Source: Saprospiraceae bacterium (GTDB taxonomy: Bacteria; Bacteroidota; Bacteroidia; Chitinophagales; Saprospiraceae). Taken from it: DNA of 64,000 nt. Under the pieces are notes generated by a model. It saw nothing but the letters and a program-made list of their open reading frames with translations. It was not told the origin of the DNA and did no database searches. A program made the position numbers and the translations under genes. The stretch is taken from contig JADKCC010000042.1 of the NCBI GenBank assembly GCA_016714785.1, positions 1-64,000 on the forward strand, in the 5' to 3' direction. Below are positions 27,817 through 36,936 of the stretch, piece after piece; the first letter of the stretch is position 1; each line of letters opens with the position of its first letter.

Positions 27817-28028
27817 GAGATTGGAGAGATGAGATTTGATATCTTTTACAGTCATGGTTTTGTAGGATATGGTACGGATTACGACTGGATGGGTCAGCAT
27901 CAGCCAGAATGTCAGAAAAAATTACAGCTTAATTTAACTGATTTTCTGACCGTTTGGGTGGGTCAATATGATCCAGAATATACATCCATATCTTTAATAG
28001 TGTAAATGACTTTATTGTCATGTATAAA

Positions 28029-28254
28029 TCTACTTTGACCTATTTGAATAAAATAAGTTTTCTCACCACTCTGTGGTTCGAAATGACCAAGGCTGATAAG
28101 GAAAAGATGGAGATGAAGGGAGTTCGTCGAGGCCGAACTCCCTTCATCTCCCTACCTTAAACTCTAATACTAGGTCATTTCGAAGGAGTTTTAGCGACTG
28201 AGAAACCCCTATTTTAGTCTCAAATTTTTTAAAATACTAATTTGACAAAGTAGA
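28029..28254. repeat. MITE-like palindromic element, copy B (full length)
   Basis: Terminal inverted repeats TCTACTTTG (28029) and CAAAGTAGA (to 28254) bound a 226-bp element that is itself a long imperfect palindrome. TTTCTCA...TTCGAAATGACC on the left matches GGTCATTTCGAA...TGAGAAA on the right. The centre is an 18-bp perfect stem GGAGATGAAGGGAGTTCG with its complement and a 7-nt loop. No coding capacity. Confidence 0.8.
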
Positions 28255-28498
28255 ATTAATCCCGATCGTCGCAGTTTGCAACTGCGATGTACTATTTTAT
28301 GAATCTTTGATTCTAAACGCACCACACTTAAAAATAAAGCATAAAATCATTTGATGCTAAGTTTTGTGCTTTAATGTATCAATATTGGTGGTGTCGAATT
28401 GCAAATTCTTAAAAAATAGGATCGAAGTTGCAAACTTCGACCATCGTCTCCGAGTTTGGCGGTGGTAGTGCATTTTGGGACGGCAGACTTCGGCCATC
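28201..28498. repeat. 298-bp direct repeat, copy 1
   Basis: Matches 28781-29078 at all but one base (C at 28481, T at 29061). It begins inside the right arm of the MITE-like copy B. It contains two small hairpins, CGCAGTT-tgc-AACTGCG and CGAAGTT-gca-AACTTCG. Confidence 0.9.
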
Positions 28499-28523
28499 GG
28501 GTTTTTGCCTTATGCAGGCGGCA

Positions 28524-28554
28524 GTTACTTTTTTGCATTGCCCAAAAAAGTAAC
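28524..28554. repeat. Dispersed T-run hairpin, copy 2
   Basis: GTTACTTTTTTG and CAAAAAAGTAAC form a perfect 12-bp stem around CATTGCC. Related to 26438-26468. Confidence 0.7.
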
Positions 28555-28621
28555 CAAAAAAGTCTAGTTCAAAAAAAGGCAATTGCGTAGCACCGTTCAT
28601 TTTCGAACCAAAATGCTTTTT

Positions 28622-28673
28622 CTATTGCCATAAGTATTTCATATTTAATCCTTTGTGCTTTCTATGGCAATAG
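28622..28673. repeat. Inverted repeat with 30-nt loop
   Basis: CTATTGCCATA (28622-28632) and TATGGCAATAG (28663-28673) are perfect complements. Non-coding context. Confidence 0.6.
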
Positions 28674-28713
28674 ACGCACTTGGGCGGCCTTTTGCTTTCT
28701 TCGTTCTTATTCA

Positions 28714-28782
28714 CTATTGCTTGTTTTTTGAACGATAGTCTCCGTTAAACTAACAACCAATAATAACAGCTGACTTTTTCAG
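28714..28782. repeat. 69-bp direct repeat, copy 1
   Basis: Starts CTATTGCTTGTTTTTTGAAC and matches 29281-29349 at 65 of 69 positions by eye. It lies directly before copy 2 of the 298-bp repeat, overlapping its first two bases. Confidence 0.75.
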
Positions 28783-29078
28783 AAACCCCTATTTTAGTCT
28801 CAAATTTTTTAAAATACTAATTTGACAAAGTAGAATTAATCCCGATCGTCGCAGTTTGCAACTGCGATGTACTATTTTATGAATCTTTGATTCTAAACGC
28901 ACCACACTTAAAAATAAAGCATAAAATCATTTGATGCTAAGTTTTGTGCTTTAATGTATCAATATTGGTGGTGTCGAATTGCAAATTCTTAAAAAATAGG
29001 ATCGAAGTTGCAAACTTCGACCATCGTCTCCGAGTTTGGCGGTGGTAGTGCATTTTGGGATGGCAGACTTCGGCCATC
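28781..29078. repeat. 298-bp direct repeat, copy 2
   Basis: Second copy, offset 580 bp from copy 1. It ends where the 64-bp tandem repeat begins. Confidence 0.9.
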
Positions 29079-29255
29079 ACGGTTCACTTCGTCAAAGGCT
29101 TGCGGCCTTTGGTGCTTTGCACTTCACCTGCCCACCCGTTTCACGGTTCACTCCGTCAAAGGCTTGCGGCCTTTGGTGCTTTGCACTTCACCTGCCCACC
29201 CGTTTCACGGTTCACTCCGTCAAAGGCTTGCGGCCTTTGGTGCTTTGCACTTCAC
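29078..29255. repeat. 64-bp tandem repeat, 2.8 units
   Basis: Units start at 29078, 29142 and 29206 with CACGGTTCACT(T/C)CGTCAAAG. They are nearly identical and GC-richer than the surroundings. Since 64 is not a multiple of three, the same peptide appears in all three forward frames, which produces overlapping open frames that are not genes. A G8 run follows at about 29258. Confidence 0.9.
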
Positions 29256-29280
29256 GCGGGGGGGGCTTTACTTCATTCTT

Positions 29281-29349
29281 CTATTGCTTGTTTTTTGAAC
29301 GATAGTCTTCGTTAAACTAGCAACCAAAAATAACAGCTGACTCTTTCAG
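29281..29349. repeat. 69-bp direct repeat, copy 2
   Basis: Partner of 28714-28782. With the 298-bp repeat it shows that a segment of this gap was duplicated in tandem and its middle later replaced. Confidence 0.75.
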
Positions 29350-29414
29350 CAGCCCCTATTTACCATTATTAGCTTTCCTCCTAGCCAATTGAAATGATAC
29401 AGTAAAGTTTTTGA

Positions 29415-30437
29415 CTATTTGATGGCTTGTATTTTATTTTCCGCTAAAGGTTTCAATCCTAATATTTCTTCAGCAAATCTGTATGTTTCGTTGGCTACAT
29501 TCTTGATATCTTTGGACATGACATAAGAAGAGATGACATGATTGCCTGCTGCAGGAAATGCCACTTTTCTCTTTTGCTCTTCTGGAGTGCCTATTTGCTC
29601 ATAAAAATCCAACATCCTTGCTACAGAAACCACCTTATCTTGATTATCTTCATCCTTATAATAATATCCCATAAATACAGGGACTTTTATTTTTGCAAAG
29701 GTTTCAGGATTCATATAGTCGTGTATCATGGTTTTTAGAGCAAAAAGACTATTGGTATGATATACAGAATTCCAATATTTTTGGGCTAAGGTATCATAAA
29801 CGATCCTATTGTATTGTCCACCTAGCACCAATTCGGAAAATCTTTTGCCCCACGGATATAATAGGAGATCTGACTTTGGGTCATAAATATCTATATTGGG
29901 CGAATACATAATCATACTATGAATATCTTCGCCAGCAGATGCAAGGATTGCAGATAATGTCCCTCCAGTAGAACAAGACATGACGATGACTTTGTTACCC
30001 AGTTTTTTACCTATGTCTATGGCATCTTCTGCTGATTGTATAAAATTTTCAGGTGTTAGCTGTTCAAAAGAATTAGTATCGCGACGCCCATGGTCTTCTA
30101 GTCGGCTTAGGTACACATTCATACCATATCTTTTGCCAAAATCCGTGTGAATAGGAGCGCCTTCTTCTTGGCTTGCCGAAAATCCATGCAAATATACCAA
30201 TGCATATTCTGTTTTCTGATGCAGCGAGTCATCCGCCCAAATTATTCTAGCTTGATTATTGGGTTTTAGATCTTTTACTGCAACTTCCTTGTTAGAAATG
30301 TATTGCTCCAGGTTATTGATGTCAGAATTGATCTCAGTGTCCAAAATTTTAGGCGTTTGAAATTTTTCTCTTGGCCCTAAAGCATAGATAATACCAGCAA
30401 TAAGTAAAAAGAATAGGATATATTTTAATATTTTCAT
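29415..30437 (-). CDS. Membrane-anchored alpha/beta hydrolase
   Basis: 340 residues. N-terminal hydrophobic segment (about residues 5-20) acts as a signal or anchor. Alpha/beta-hydrolase core: ALVYLHGFSAS oxyanion strand, SRLEDHG, the nucleophile elbow SCSTGG (about residues 154-159) and a C-terminal PAAGNHVISS that supplies the catalytic histidine. Likely an esterase or lipase-type enzyme facing the periplasm. Substrate unknown. Same strand as coaE, 15 bp apart. Confidence 0.85.
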   Translation of the reverse strand: MKILKYILFFLLIAGIIYALGPREKFQTPKILDTEINSDINNLEQYISNKEVAVKDLKPNNQARIIWADDSLHQKTEYALVYLHGFSASQEEGAPIHTDFGKRYGMNVYLSRLEDHGRRDTNSFEQLTPENFIQSAEDAIDIGKKLGNKVIVMSCSTGGTLSAILASAGEDIHSMIMYSPNIDIYDPKSDLLLYPWGKRFSELVLGGQYNRIVYDTLAQKYWNSVYHTNSLFALKTMIHDYMNPETFAKIKVPVFMGYYYKDEDNQDKVVSVARMLDFYEQIGTPEEQKRKVAFPAAGNHVISSYVMSKDIKNVANETYRFAEEILGLKPLAENKIQAIK

Positions 30438-30452
30438 GAAAAGGAATATGAT

Positions 30453-31049
30453 TTAATTTTTAGTCAATTTTTTATGTATTTGCCATACTTGTGAGATTAT
30501 TGGCTTAGTTCCATCATTGACAATGACAAAATCAGCGACTTTTATTTTCTCACTCTCGGACAATTGGTTCTTGATTTTATTTAATACTTCACTATGAGAT
30601 AATTTGTCTCTTGTCATGACTCGTTTGATGCGTATTTCTTCAGGACAAGTCACTACGATGAGTGCATCTAAGGCTTTGTAACTTCCATTCTCTACTAACA
30701 AAGCCGCTTCTTTTATGATATACGCATTCGCGCCTTCAATTTTCATTTTCTCCATCCATCTTTCGGCATCTGCACGGACGGCAGGATGTACTATATTATT
30801 AATGCTATTCAATAGGGGTTTGTCTGTGAAAATTTTTGCAGCAATATATTTTCTATCTGGTTTTCCATTTTTAAAATAGGCATCATTTCCCAATAATGCC
30901 TTGAGCTGTTGCTTTACAATAGGTGACGAAGTCATAATCCTTTTAGCTTCAATATCAGCATAATATATAGGAATATCAAGGGATTCGAAGATTTTACAAA
31001 CCGTCGTTTTCCCTGATCCTATGCCACCAGTAATTCCTATTTTTTTCAT
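30453..31049 (-). CDS. coaE: Dephospho-CoA kinase
   Basis: Last step of coenzyme A synthesis. 198 residues, usual length. P-loop GITGGIGSGKTTVC at the N-terminus, YYADIEAKRIM (the DxxA motif), NIVHPAVR, KEAALLVENG and the arginine-rich IRIKRVMTRDKLS lid. Sits in a tight minus-strand run with the membrane protein and penicillin acylase genes. Confidence 0.95.
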   Translation of the reverse strand: MKKIGITGGIGSGKTTVCKIFESLDIPIYYADIEAKRIMTSSPIVKQQLKALLGNDAYFKNGKPDRKYIAAKIFTDKPLLNSINNIVHPAVRADAERWMEKMKIEGANAYIIKEAALLVENGSYKALDALIVVTCPEEIRIKRVMTRDKLSHSEVLNKIKNQLSESEKIKVADFVIVNDGTKPIISQVWQIHKKLTKN

Positions 31050-31058
31050 TAAATTAAT

Positions 31059-31406
31059 TTAAGGTTTTGATAATGTTCTACTCCAACTTCCCAATAAACC
31101 AGCTAAACCAGCAGATAATCCTCCTATGATACCTGTTAGAAAATAAATAGCTGAACTAGAAATATTTCCTAAAAGTGATCCTAAAATTTGAGACATCGGT
31201 ACATCAAAATTACTATCTGCAAACCATGCTTTCAGCGTCCATAAAATAAAAATTGCCATTAAAGAACCAGCAAATGAGTTGAACTTTGAAAGATGTAGCA
31301 CATAAGCGACGACAAAACTTACAATGCCAACGAACCACCAGGGTAAAAATAGTTGAGCTAGAAATGACCAAAATATCACATTGACCATCAAAAATAATAT
31401 TTTCAT
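31059..31406 (-). CDS. Small membrane protein, unknown function
   Basis: 115 residues, mostly hydrophobic, with three or four membrane segments (about residues 3-20, 22-38, 44-62, 82-107). A glycine-rich last segment (GIIGGLSAGLAGLLGSW). It overlaps the end of the penicillin acylase gene by 4 bp (ATGA), suggesting coupling. No family recognised. Confidence 0.7.
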   Translation of the reverse strand: MKILFLMVNVIFWSFLAQLFLPWWFVGIVSFVVAYVLHLSKFNSFAGSLMAIFILWTLKAWFADSNFDVPMSQILGSLLGNISSSAIYFLTGIIGGLSAGLAGLLGSWSRTLSKP

Positions 31407-33832
31407 TTTACAGGATTTATAGTGATGGATTGCGTTTGATTTTTACGAATATCCTCAAGTTTGGCATGAATATTAAGGGTGAAATATTCTCCTTTCGTCC
31501 ATGCTTCAACCATATTTTTATAATATTTACTAGCAGGATTACCAGACTGACCACCTGGATAGACTGCATACGCTTTCACTTGATCTTCTAAGCTTACTAT
31601 CATCCGCCAACTAGGACCAAAAGAGTATCCCGTGGCATTGATCGCATCAGGACAACCATTGGCTGAAATGTCCATGGCAGAGAATGCTGGTATGCGGGTC
31701 AAATGGTAAATATGCAGAGGTTTGTATTCGCCCCAAGTATTTCCTTTGTCTTCTTTCTTACGTTCTTCTATCGATTTGGCAGCCTCTTTGATTGCTTTTA
31801 AGACGACAGATTTAGCATTTTCTATGTCAGGTGTATCCTTGATATCAAAAAACTTATTGTTAGGATCAGATTCGATTAGCTCTAATAATCGCCATGCTTC
31901 AGGATAATTTATATCCATGCTTTTTTTCAATGCAGCTAATTCGTCCCATGTATTTTCTTGCAACTTTTTATAGAATAAATCAAAGAATGTAGGCGCTTCA
32001 TCTTTTGCATTATATTGAAAATTCCATTTAGTTAATTTTGCAAAAAAATCATTTTCAGATGGAGACAAATCAATTGTATTAATATTTTTTGCTATCATAG
32101 AAATATAGTCTGATGCTTTATAAGAGAAAGCATCCTGTTGCATCTCCTGCATCATTTTTGGTGTGATTTGAGCCATTTCAGTCAGTTTATTATTGACACT
32201 TCTGTTTCGGTATCTTTCAAATTTTCCAGTGAAGTAATAAGGATATGATTTATCTGCGCTCACTTGATTTGCAGAGGAGATAAACCCTCTTGCTGGATTG
32301 ATGATCTGTGGATTTTGATATCTTGGAATCCAAGCATTCCAGTTATTTTTAGTTTGATCACCATGTTCTACAAAGCGACCATCTTGATTGTATTTGGCGG
32401 GAAAGCGACCATTTACTCTTAAGGCTATATCACCATCATTGGCAGCAAAGCCAAAATTTTGTGCAGGAGAAATATACCTTCCTGTAGCTTTTAGATAATC
32501 ATCATAATTTTTACATTTCATAGCATCTACAAATGCATTGTACTCGTCCATATCTGGTTCATCATGACATAACCATCGCATAGCAAGATCATGATTTCCA
32601 TCGTTTGATTTCTTGTATATTGGTCCCCAATAAGTATATTTTACCGTATCTATGATAGTTTTACTTCCTTTTATTTTTATCTCTTCTATTCTGTAAGTGA
32701 CTTCGGTTTCTTTGCCGTCAAGCATATATTTTGTACGATCTTTATTGGTCCATTTGATATGAAAAAGGTCTTCTACATCTTGCCCTACATTAGTTTCTCC
32801 CCATGCTATATGTTCATTAAATCCAATCATGATACCAGGGAAACCAGGAAATGATACGCCATACGCATTGAACTCTGGTGTATGAATATGAACTTCAAAC
32901 CATATAGAAGGTAACCCTAAACTAAGATGCGGATCATTGCAAAAAATAGGTTTGCCTGATGCAGATTTACTGCCACTAACAGCCCACGAATTACTACCTA
33001 TTCCTTTATTTCTATTTTCGTAATAATCATTTAAAATAGCACCCTTGTAAAATGCGGAGGTATCTTGTGGTTTGCCCATTAAAGTATCAAAAGAATAAGG
33101 TTTTTCAAGTGGGATTACTGGATTTTCGATCGATTGTTTTTCAGGATAAAGCTTTGCAAAATCTTCTTTACCGAGGTGATATAAAAGATTGGTATTTTCT
33201 ATATCGTCATTCCTACCTGCTAGTGTAAGAGACATTTGTTTGAAAATCAAGGCAGATTTTAAAGGTGTCCAAGTAGTAGGCTCAAAATCAAAAAGTTTGA
33301 ACTCCAAAGGAAAATCTTCTTTTTTGAGACTATTGATGTAGGCATTGATTCCGTCCACATATCTAAATGTACTATTGTAATCATTGGTTTTTTCCCAACC
33401 TTTTGTGGCGTTTTCGGCAGCGTATTTCATACCACGCCGACGTTTTTCGAGGTCTATTTCAACTGTTTTATTTCCTATAATAGAGGACAAGTCTCCAGAA
33501 GCTGCCATTGCTAAAAATTCCATTTGAAAAAGCCTATTTTGTGCTTCTACATATCCTTGTGCAAATAGAGCATCTTCTATATTTTGCGCATAAATATGAG
33601 GTACTCTTCGTTCATCATAGATAATTTCTACCTTGTCCTTTAGGCCATATATATCCAAATTTATATTTGATTTTTCGTCCTTGGTATCAGAAGTCCACGC
33701 ACCACCAAAAGGATTTAGAAATTTTCCTAAAGGTGGCAATGGATCTTTCATCAACTGTAGATTACCATTAAGAAATAAATACAGGAGTATTGTGATCAAC
33801 AAGGTACAACCAAATAAGACTTTTTGGAACAT
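31403..33832 (-). CDS. Penicillin acylase (penicillin amidase) family protein
   Basis: 809 residues. N-terminal hydrophobic signal/anchor, then an alpha chain with VEIIYDERRVPHIYAQN and DALFAQGYVEAQNRLFQME. The N-terminal nucleophile serine lies in NKGIGSNSWAVSGSKS (about residue 279), where autocatalytic cleavage normally occurs. FCNDPHLSLGLPSIWFEVH and the C-terminal VYPGGQSGNPASKYY are family marks. Probably a periplasmic amidase acting on acyl amides, possibly acyl-homoserine lactones. Specificity is inferred only. Confidence 0.9.
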   Translation of the reverse strand: MFQKVLFGCTLLITILLYLFLNGNLQLMKDPLPPLGKFLNPFGGAWTSDTKDEKSNINLDIYGLKDKVEIIYDERRVPHIYAQNIEDALFAQGYVEAQNRLFQMEFLAMAASGDLSSIIGNKTVEIDLEKRRRGMKYAAENATKGWEKTNDYNSTFRYVDGINAYINSLKKEDFPLEFKLFDFEPTTWTPLKSALIFKQMSLTLAGRNDDIENTNLLYHLGKEDFAKLYPEKQSIENPVIPLEKPYSFDTLMGKPQDTSAFYKGAILNDYYENRNKGIGSNSWAVSGSKSASGKPIFCNDPHLSLGLPSIWFEVHIHTPEFNAYGVSFPGFPGIMIGFNEHIAWGETNVGQDVEDLFHIKWTNKDRTKYMLDGKETEVTYRIEEIKIKGSKTIIDTVKYTYWGPIYKKSNDGNHDLAMRWLCHDEPDMDEYNAFVDAMKCKNYDDYLKATGRYISPAQNFGFAANDGDIALRVNGRFPAKYNQDGRFVEHGDQTKNNWNAWIPRYQNPQIINPARGFISSANQVSADKSYPYYFTGKFERYRNRSVNNKLTEMAQITPKMMQEMQQDAFSYKASDYISMIAKNINTIDLSPSENDFFAKLTKWNFQYNAKDEAPTFFDLFYKKLQENTWDELAALKKSMDINYPEAWRLLELIESDPNNKFFDIKDTPDIENAKSVVLKAIKEAAKSIEERKKEDKGNTWGEYKPLHIYHLTRIPAFSAMDISANGCPDAINATGYSFGPSWRMIVSLEDQVKAYAVYPGGQSGNPASKYYKNMVEAWTKGEYFTLNIHAKLEDIRKNQTQSITINPVK

Positions 33833-33944
33833 AATGGCTTATAAATTTGGGGCTAATGATAGTACTTTTTTCTGAGATCATAGCAAAAAATATTCTTTTA
33901 AGTATGGAAATTGATACAAATGATGGAAAAATTCTTATTTTTAA

Positions 33945-33952
33945 TACCTTTG
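33945..33952 (+). promoter_or_regulatory. -7 box for the SNF2-family gene
   Basis: TACCTTTG is a perfect TAnnTTTG match, followed by GCGCCCC. It supports a start downstream at 33976 rather than the longer frame from 33847. Confidence 0.5.
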
Positions 33953-33975
33953 CGCCCCAATTTTTTAATAATTTG

Positions 33976-36888
33976 ATGGATACACCTTTTGAAAAATATG
34001 TTGTCGTTTACAGCTTATATAAGGCGGAAGGGTTAGAAATCTACCTACCCTTAGCCTATATATGTAGTGTTGATAAATATGAAAGACCCGACTATATCCA
34101 AGCAGCAGCTTTGGCTGAAAATACCACAAGTTACGGTATAGATTATGACAATTCTGTGCACAAAGAGTTGATCACTTTATGCCATGAATTAAGTCTGCCT
34201 GAGTTGGAAAAGTCATTCAATAAAAATAAGAAAAAACCTGAAAAATTAACTTCCTTGTTTGCAGATCCAAAAATTCAAAAGACGATACAAGGGCTCATCG
34301 ATCGACGTATGAATAAATTTATGGAATTGATAAAAAAAAATCAATGCTATTTATGCCATCAACTCGTTCGGAAGGTCAATGCTTATGATCTCTTATGCGG
34401 CTTTTTTCCTGACATTGTGCGACCACACTTGCTCTTTACCAAAACACAAACTGGTATTCGTTATGAACTCAAACTTAAAGTAGGAGAAGCCCTAATTAAA
34501 CCAGTTCAACATGATATAGCGCTGATTACCAATATGCCTGGTATCATTATCCTAGACAAAATTGTGATGTGGCTTAGTGATATAAATACAGCAAAACTCA
34601 AACCATTTTTAAAAGCTGAATCAGTCTTTATTCCCGACAAATTAGTTAAAAATTATTTTACTCAATTCGTGCTTGATGTCATGGGCAAAGTAGATGTCGA
34701 ATCAGATGGTTTTGATATTCATAAACTAAATTCCATTACAGGACAACACTTGACTTATATTTATGATTTTTTAGAAGATAAGTGGCTCTTAGATATCCGT
34801 TTTGAATATGAAGATTTTCACTTTTCAGGAAGCGAAAAGGGTAAAAGAAAAACCAAAATCAGCTTTGATAAGAACGATAATATTTATGTTTATGAATGTA
34901 CACGAGACTTAATTGGTGAGGACAACCTAATACAAGTTTTACTGAATTTAGGTTTTAAGAAAATGTACAATAATCGGTTTTATTATAATGATACTAAGTT
35001 TTCTGTCTTAGAAAAAACCTCTGCTGAAATTGACGTTTTGAAAACTGTGTTTCAAATTCAACCGCCTGAGTGCGAAGGTAAACAATTGACTTTTAGTACT
35101 TTTTCTGTTTTGACAAATTTTGTATTAATCAATGATTGGTTTGACCTAAAAGGCATGATTAAGATTGGTGATGAAGAATATCCGATATCAAGACTATTTA
35201 GAAACATCAAAAATGATGATCCTTATTACAAACTAAGTGATGGTTCCTACATTCTGATTCCCAATGAAATAATGACAAAATATGAAGCCATTGTGCGTTT
35301 TGCATTAGAAGGTGAATACAAATGGAAACTCTCCAAAACACATTTTACACTCTTAGAAGGTTTGAATAGTCGTATTGATAAATCCAAGCTAAAAACTACA
35401 GAAGAAGAAGTCGTATATGTATCACCTATTGAACTAAAGGCGCAGCTGCGTCCCTATCAAATCCAAGGTGTCAAATGGCTCATCAATCACCAGCAAAACA
35501 AAATGGGTGGCTGTCTAGCTGATGATATGGGACTTGGGAAAACTTTGCAGACCATCGCCGCATTATTGTACGCTAAAGAAAATAAAACTGTTTCAGAACA
35601 ACAAAACGCACCTGTACAACTCGATTTATTCGGAGAGATACAAACCACTGGTCGAAAATCATTGAACGCATTGATCATTTTGCCCGCTTCTTTGATATTT
35701 AATTGGTATAATGAAATTAAAAAATATGCGCCATCACTACAGGTAATCCAATATACTGGACCTCAAAGAAAAAAAGTCGAAAAAACACTAATGACTTTTG
35801 ATGTCATTCTGACCACTTATCAGACTGTTGTGATTGATTTTGATATACTGAAACCTTTACTTTTTCACTATATTGTACTGGATGAAAGTCAACAAATACG
35901 AAATAAAAACTCGAAAGTATTTAACGCTGTGCACCAACTCAATGGCGAACATAGGCTTTCTTTGAGTGGTACGCCTATTGAAAATTCATTGTCAGATCTT
36001 TGGTCTCAAATGGAATTTATAAATCCTTCAGTGCTCGGTAGTTATGCTTTTTTTAAAGAGCATTTCCAAGAGCCTATCGAGAAGTTTAGAAATGAAAAGG
36101 CTATCACTGAATTGAAAAAATTGGTTGATCCCTTTATTTTAAGACGTACCAAAAGTCAAGTAGCCAAAGACTTGCCTGACCTTATAGAACAGATGCACTT
36201 TGCAGAGATGACAGAAGAGCAAGCTATATACTATGAAAAGGAAAAATCTGCTGTAAGAAATCATTTAGCTGGCCTTGATCGGCAGAGTGGTCAATATAGA
36301 TTTCATGTACTTTCGAGCCTGATGAAGCTCCGACAGATTGCCAATCATCCGCTCATAACTAAAGCTGATTATCAAGGAGAATCTGGTAAATTTGAAGACA
36401 TAAAAAATCAAATACGAACGATTGTATGTGGCGGGCACAAAGTCTTAATATTTTCATCTTTTCTATCACATTTGGATTTATTTGCAGAGTGGCTTCAGCT
36501 TGAATCTACACCTTACCTCTTGCTTACAGGTTCGATGACAAGTACTGAAAGAGAAAATGCTGTAATGAATTTTCAAAATGACCCAAGCTATCAAGTCTTC
36601 CTATTGTCTATCAAGGCTGGTGGCACAGGATTGAATCTTACCGCTGCAGACTATGTATTTATCCTAGATCCTTGGTGGAATCCATTCGTGGAGATGCAAG
36701 CGGTGGCAAGAGCGCACAGAATAGGCAGAAAAAACAATGTCATCGTAACCCGATTTATCACCAAAGATACGATAGAAGAAAAAATCATGCGTCTTCAAGA
36801 CAAAAAACGTACTCTTTCAGATGATATTATTGATATCAATGAATTGCCTGAGTTGTCTGCTACTGAGTTAGAAGAATTGTTACAATGA
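33976..36888 (+). CDS. SNF2-family DEAD/DEAH-box helicase
   Basis: 970 residues from the ATG at 33976 (MDTPFEKYVVVYSLYKAEG). The frame stays open upstream to 33847, but the likely promoter lies inside that extension. SNF2 motor in the C-terminal half: RPYQIQGVKWL, Walker A DDMGLGKTLQTIAA, motif II DESQ, LSLSGTPIEN, PFILRRTKSQV, and the C-terminal helicase lobe LLSIKAGGTGLNLTAADYV, DPWWNP, QAVARAHRIGR. The N-terminal half (about 500 residues) has a CYLCHQLVRK cysteine pair. A DNA translocase. Partner unknown. Divergent from penicillin acylase. Confidence 0.9.
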   Translation: MDTPFEKYVVVYSLYKAEGLEIYLPLAYICSVDKYERPDYIQAAALAENTTSYGIDYDNSVHKELITLCHELSLPELEKSFNKNKKKPEKLTSLFADPKIQKTIQGLIDRRMNKFMELIKKNQCYLCHQLVRKVNAYDLLCGFFPDIVRPHLLFTKTQTGIRYELKLKVGEALIKPVQHDIALITNMPGIIILDKIVMWLSDINTAKLKPFLKAESVFIPDKLVKNYFTQFVLDVMGKVDVESDGFDIHKLNSITGQHLTYIYDFLEDKWLLDIRFEYEDFHFSGSEKGKRKTKISFDKNDNIYVYECTRDLIGEDNLIQVLLNLGFKKMYNNRFYYNDTKFSVLEKTSAEIDVLKTVFQIQPPECEGKQLTFSTFSVLTNFVLINDWFDLKGMIKIGDEEYPISRLFRNIKNDDPYYKLSDGSYILIPNEIMTKYEAIVRFALEGEYKWKLSKTHFTLLEGLNSRIDKSKLKTTEEEVVYVSPIELKAQLRPYQIQGVKWLINHQQNKMGGCLADDMGLGKTLQTIAALLYAKENKTVSEQQNAPVQLDLFGEIQTTGRKSLNALIILPASLIFNWYNEIKKYAPSLQVIQYTGPQRKKVEKTLMTFDVILTTYQTVVIDFDILKPLLFHYIVLDESQQIRNKNSKVFNAVHQLNGEHRLSLSGTPIENSLSDLWSQMEFINPSVLGSYAFFKEHFQEPIEKFRNEKAITELKKLVDPFILRRTKSQVAKDLPDLIEQMHFAEMTEEQAIYYEKEKSAVRNHLAGLDRQSGQYRFHVLSSLMKLRQIANHPLITKADYQGESGKFEDIKNQIRTIVCGGHKVLIFSSFLSHLDLFAEWLQLESTPYLLLTGSMTSTERENAVMNFQNDPSYQVFLLSIKAGGTGLNLTAADYVFILDPWWNPFVEMQAVARAHRIGRKNNVIVTRFITKDTIEEKIMRLQDKKRTLSDDIIDINELPELSATELEELLQ

Positions 36889-36936
36889 TGACAAATTCGT
36901 CGCCATATAATATCTGATTTTAAACGAAAATGAATA

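Noticed and set aside
28070..28095. TGGTTCGAAATG resembling a tRNA T-loop
   Set aside because: It is part of the palindromic repeat arm (TTCGAAATGACC), with no cloverleaf around it.
25970..29255. Possible CRISPR array among the repeats
   Set aside because: Repeat units are adjacent or long, without regular unique spacers, and no cas genes are present.
29008..29315. Three overlapping forward open frames of 86-96 codons
   Set aside because: They arise from the 64-bp tandem repeat and show the same peptide in three frames.
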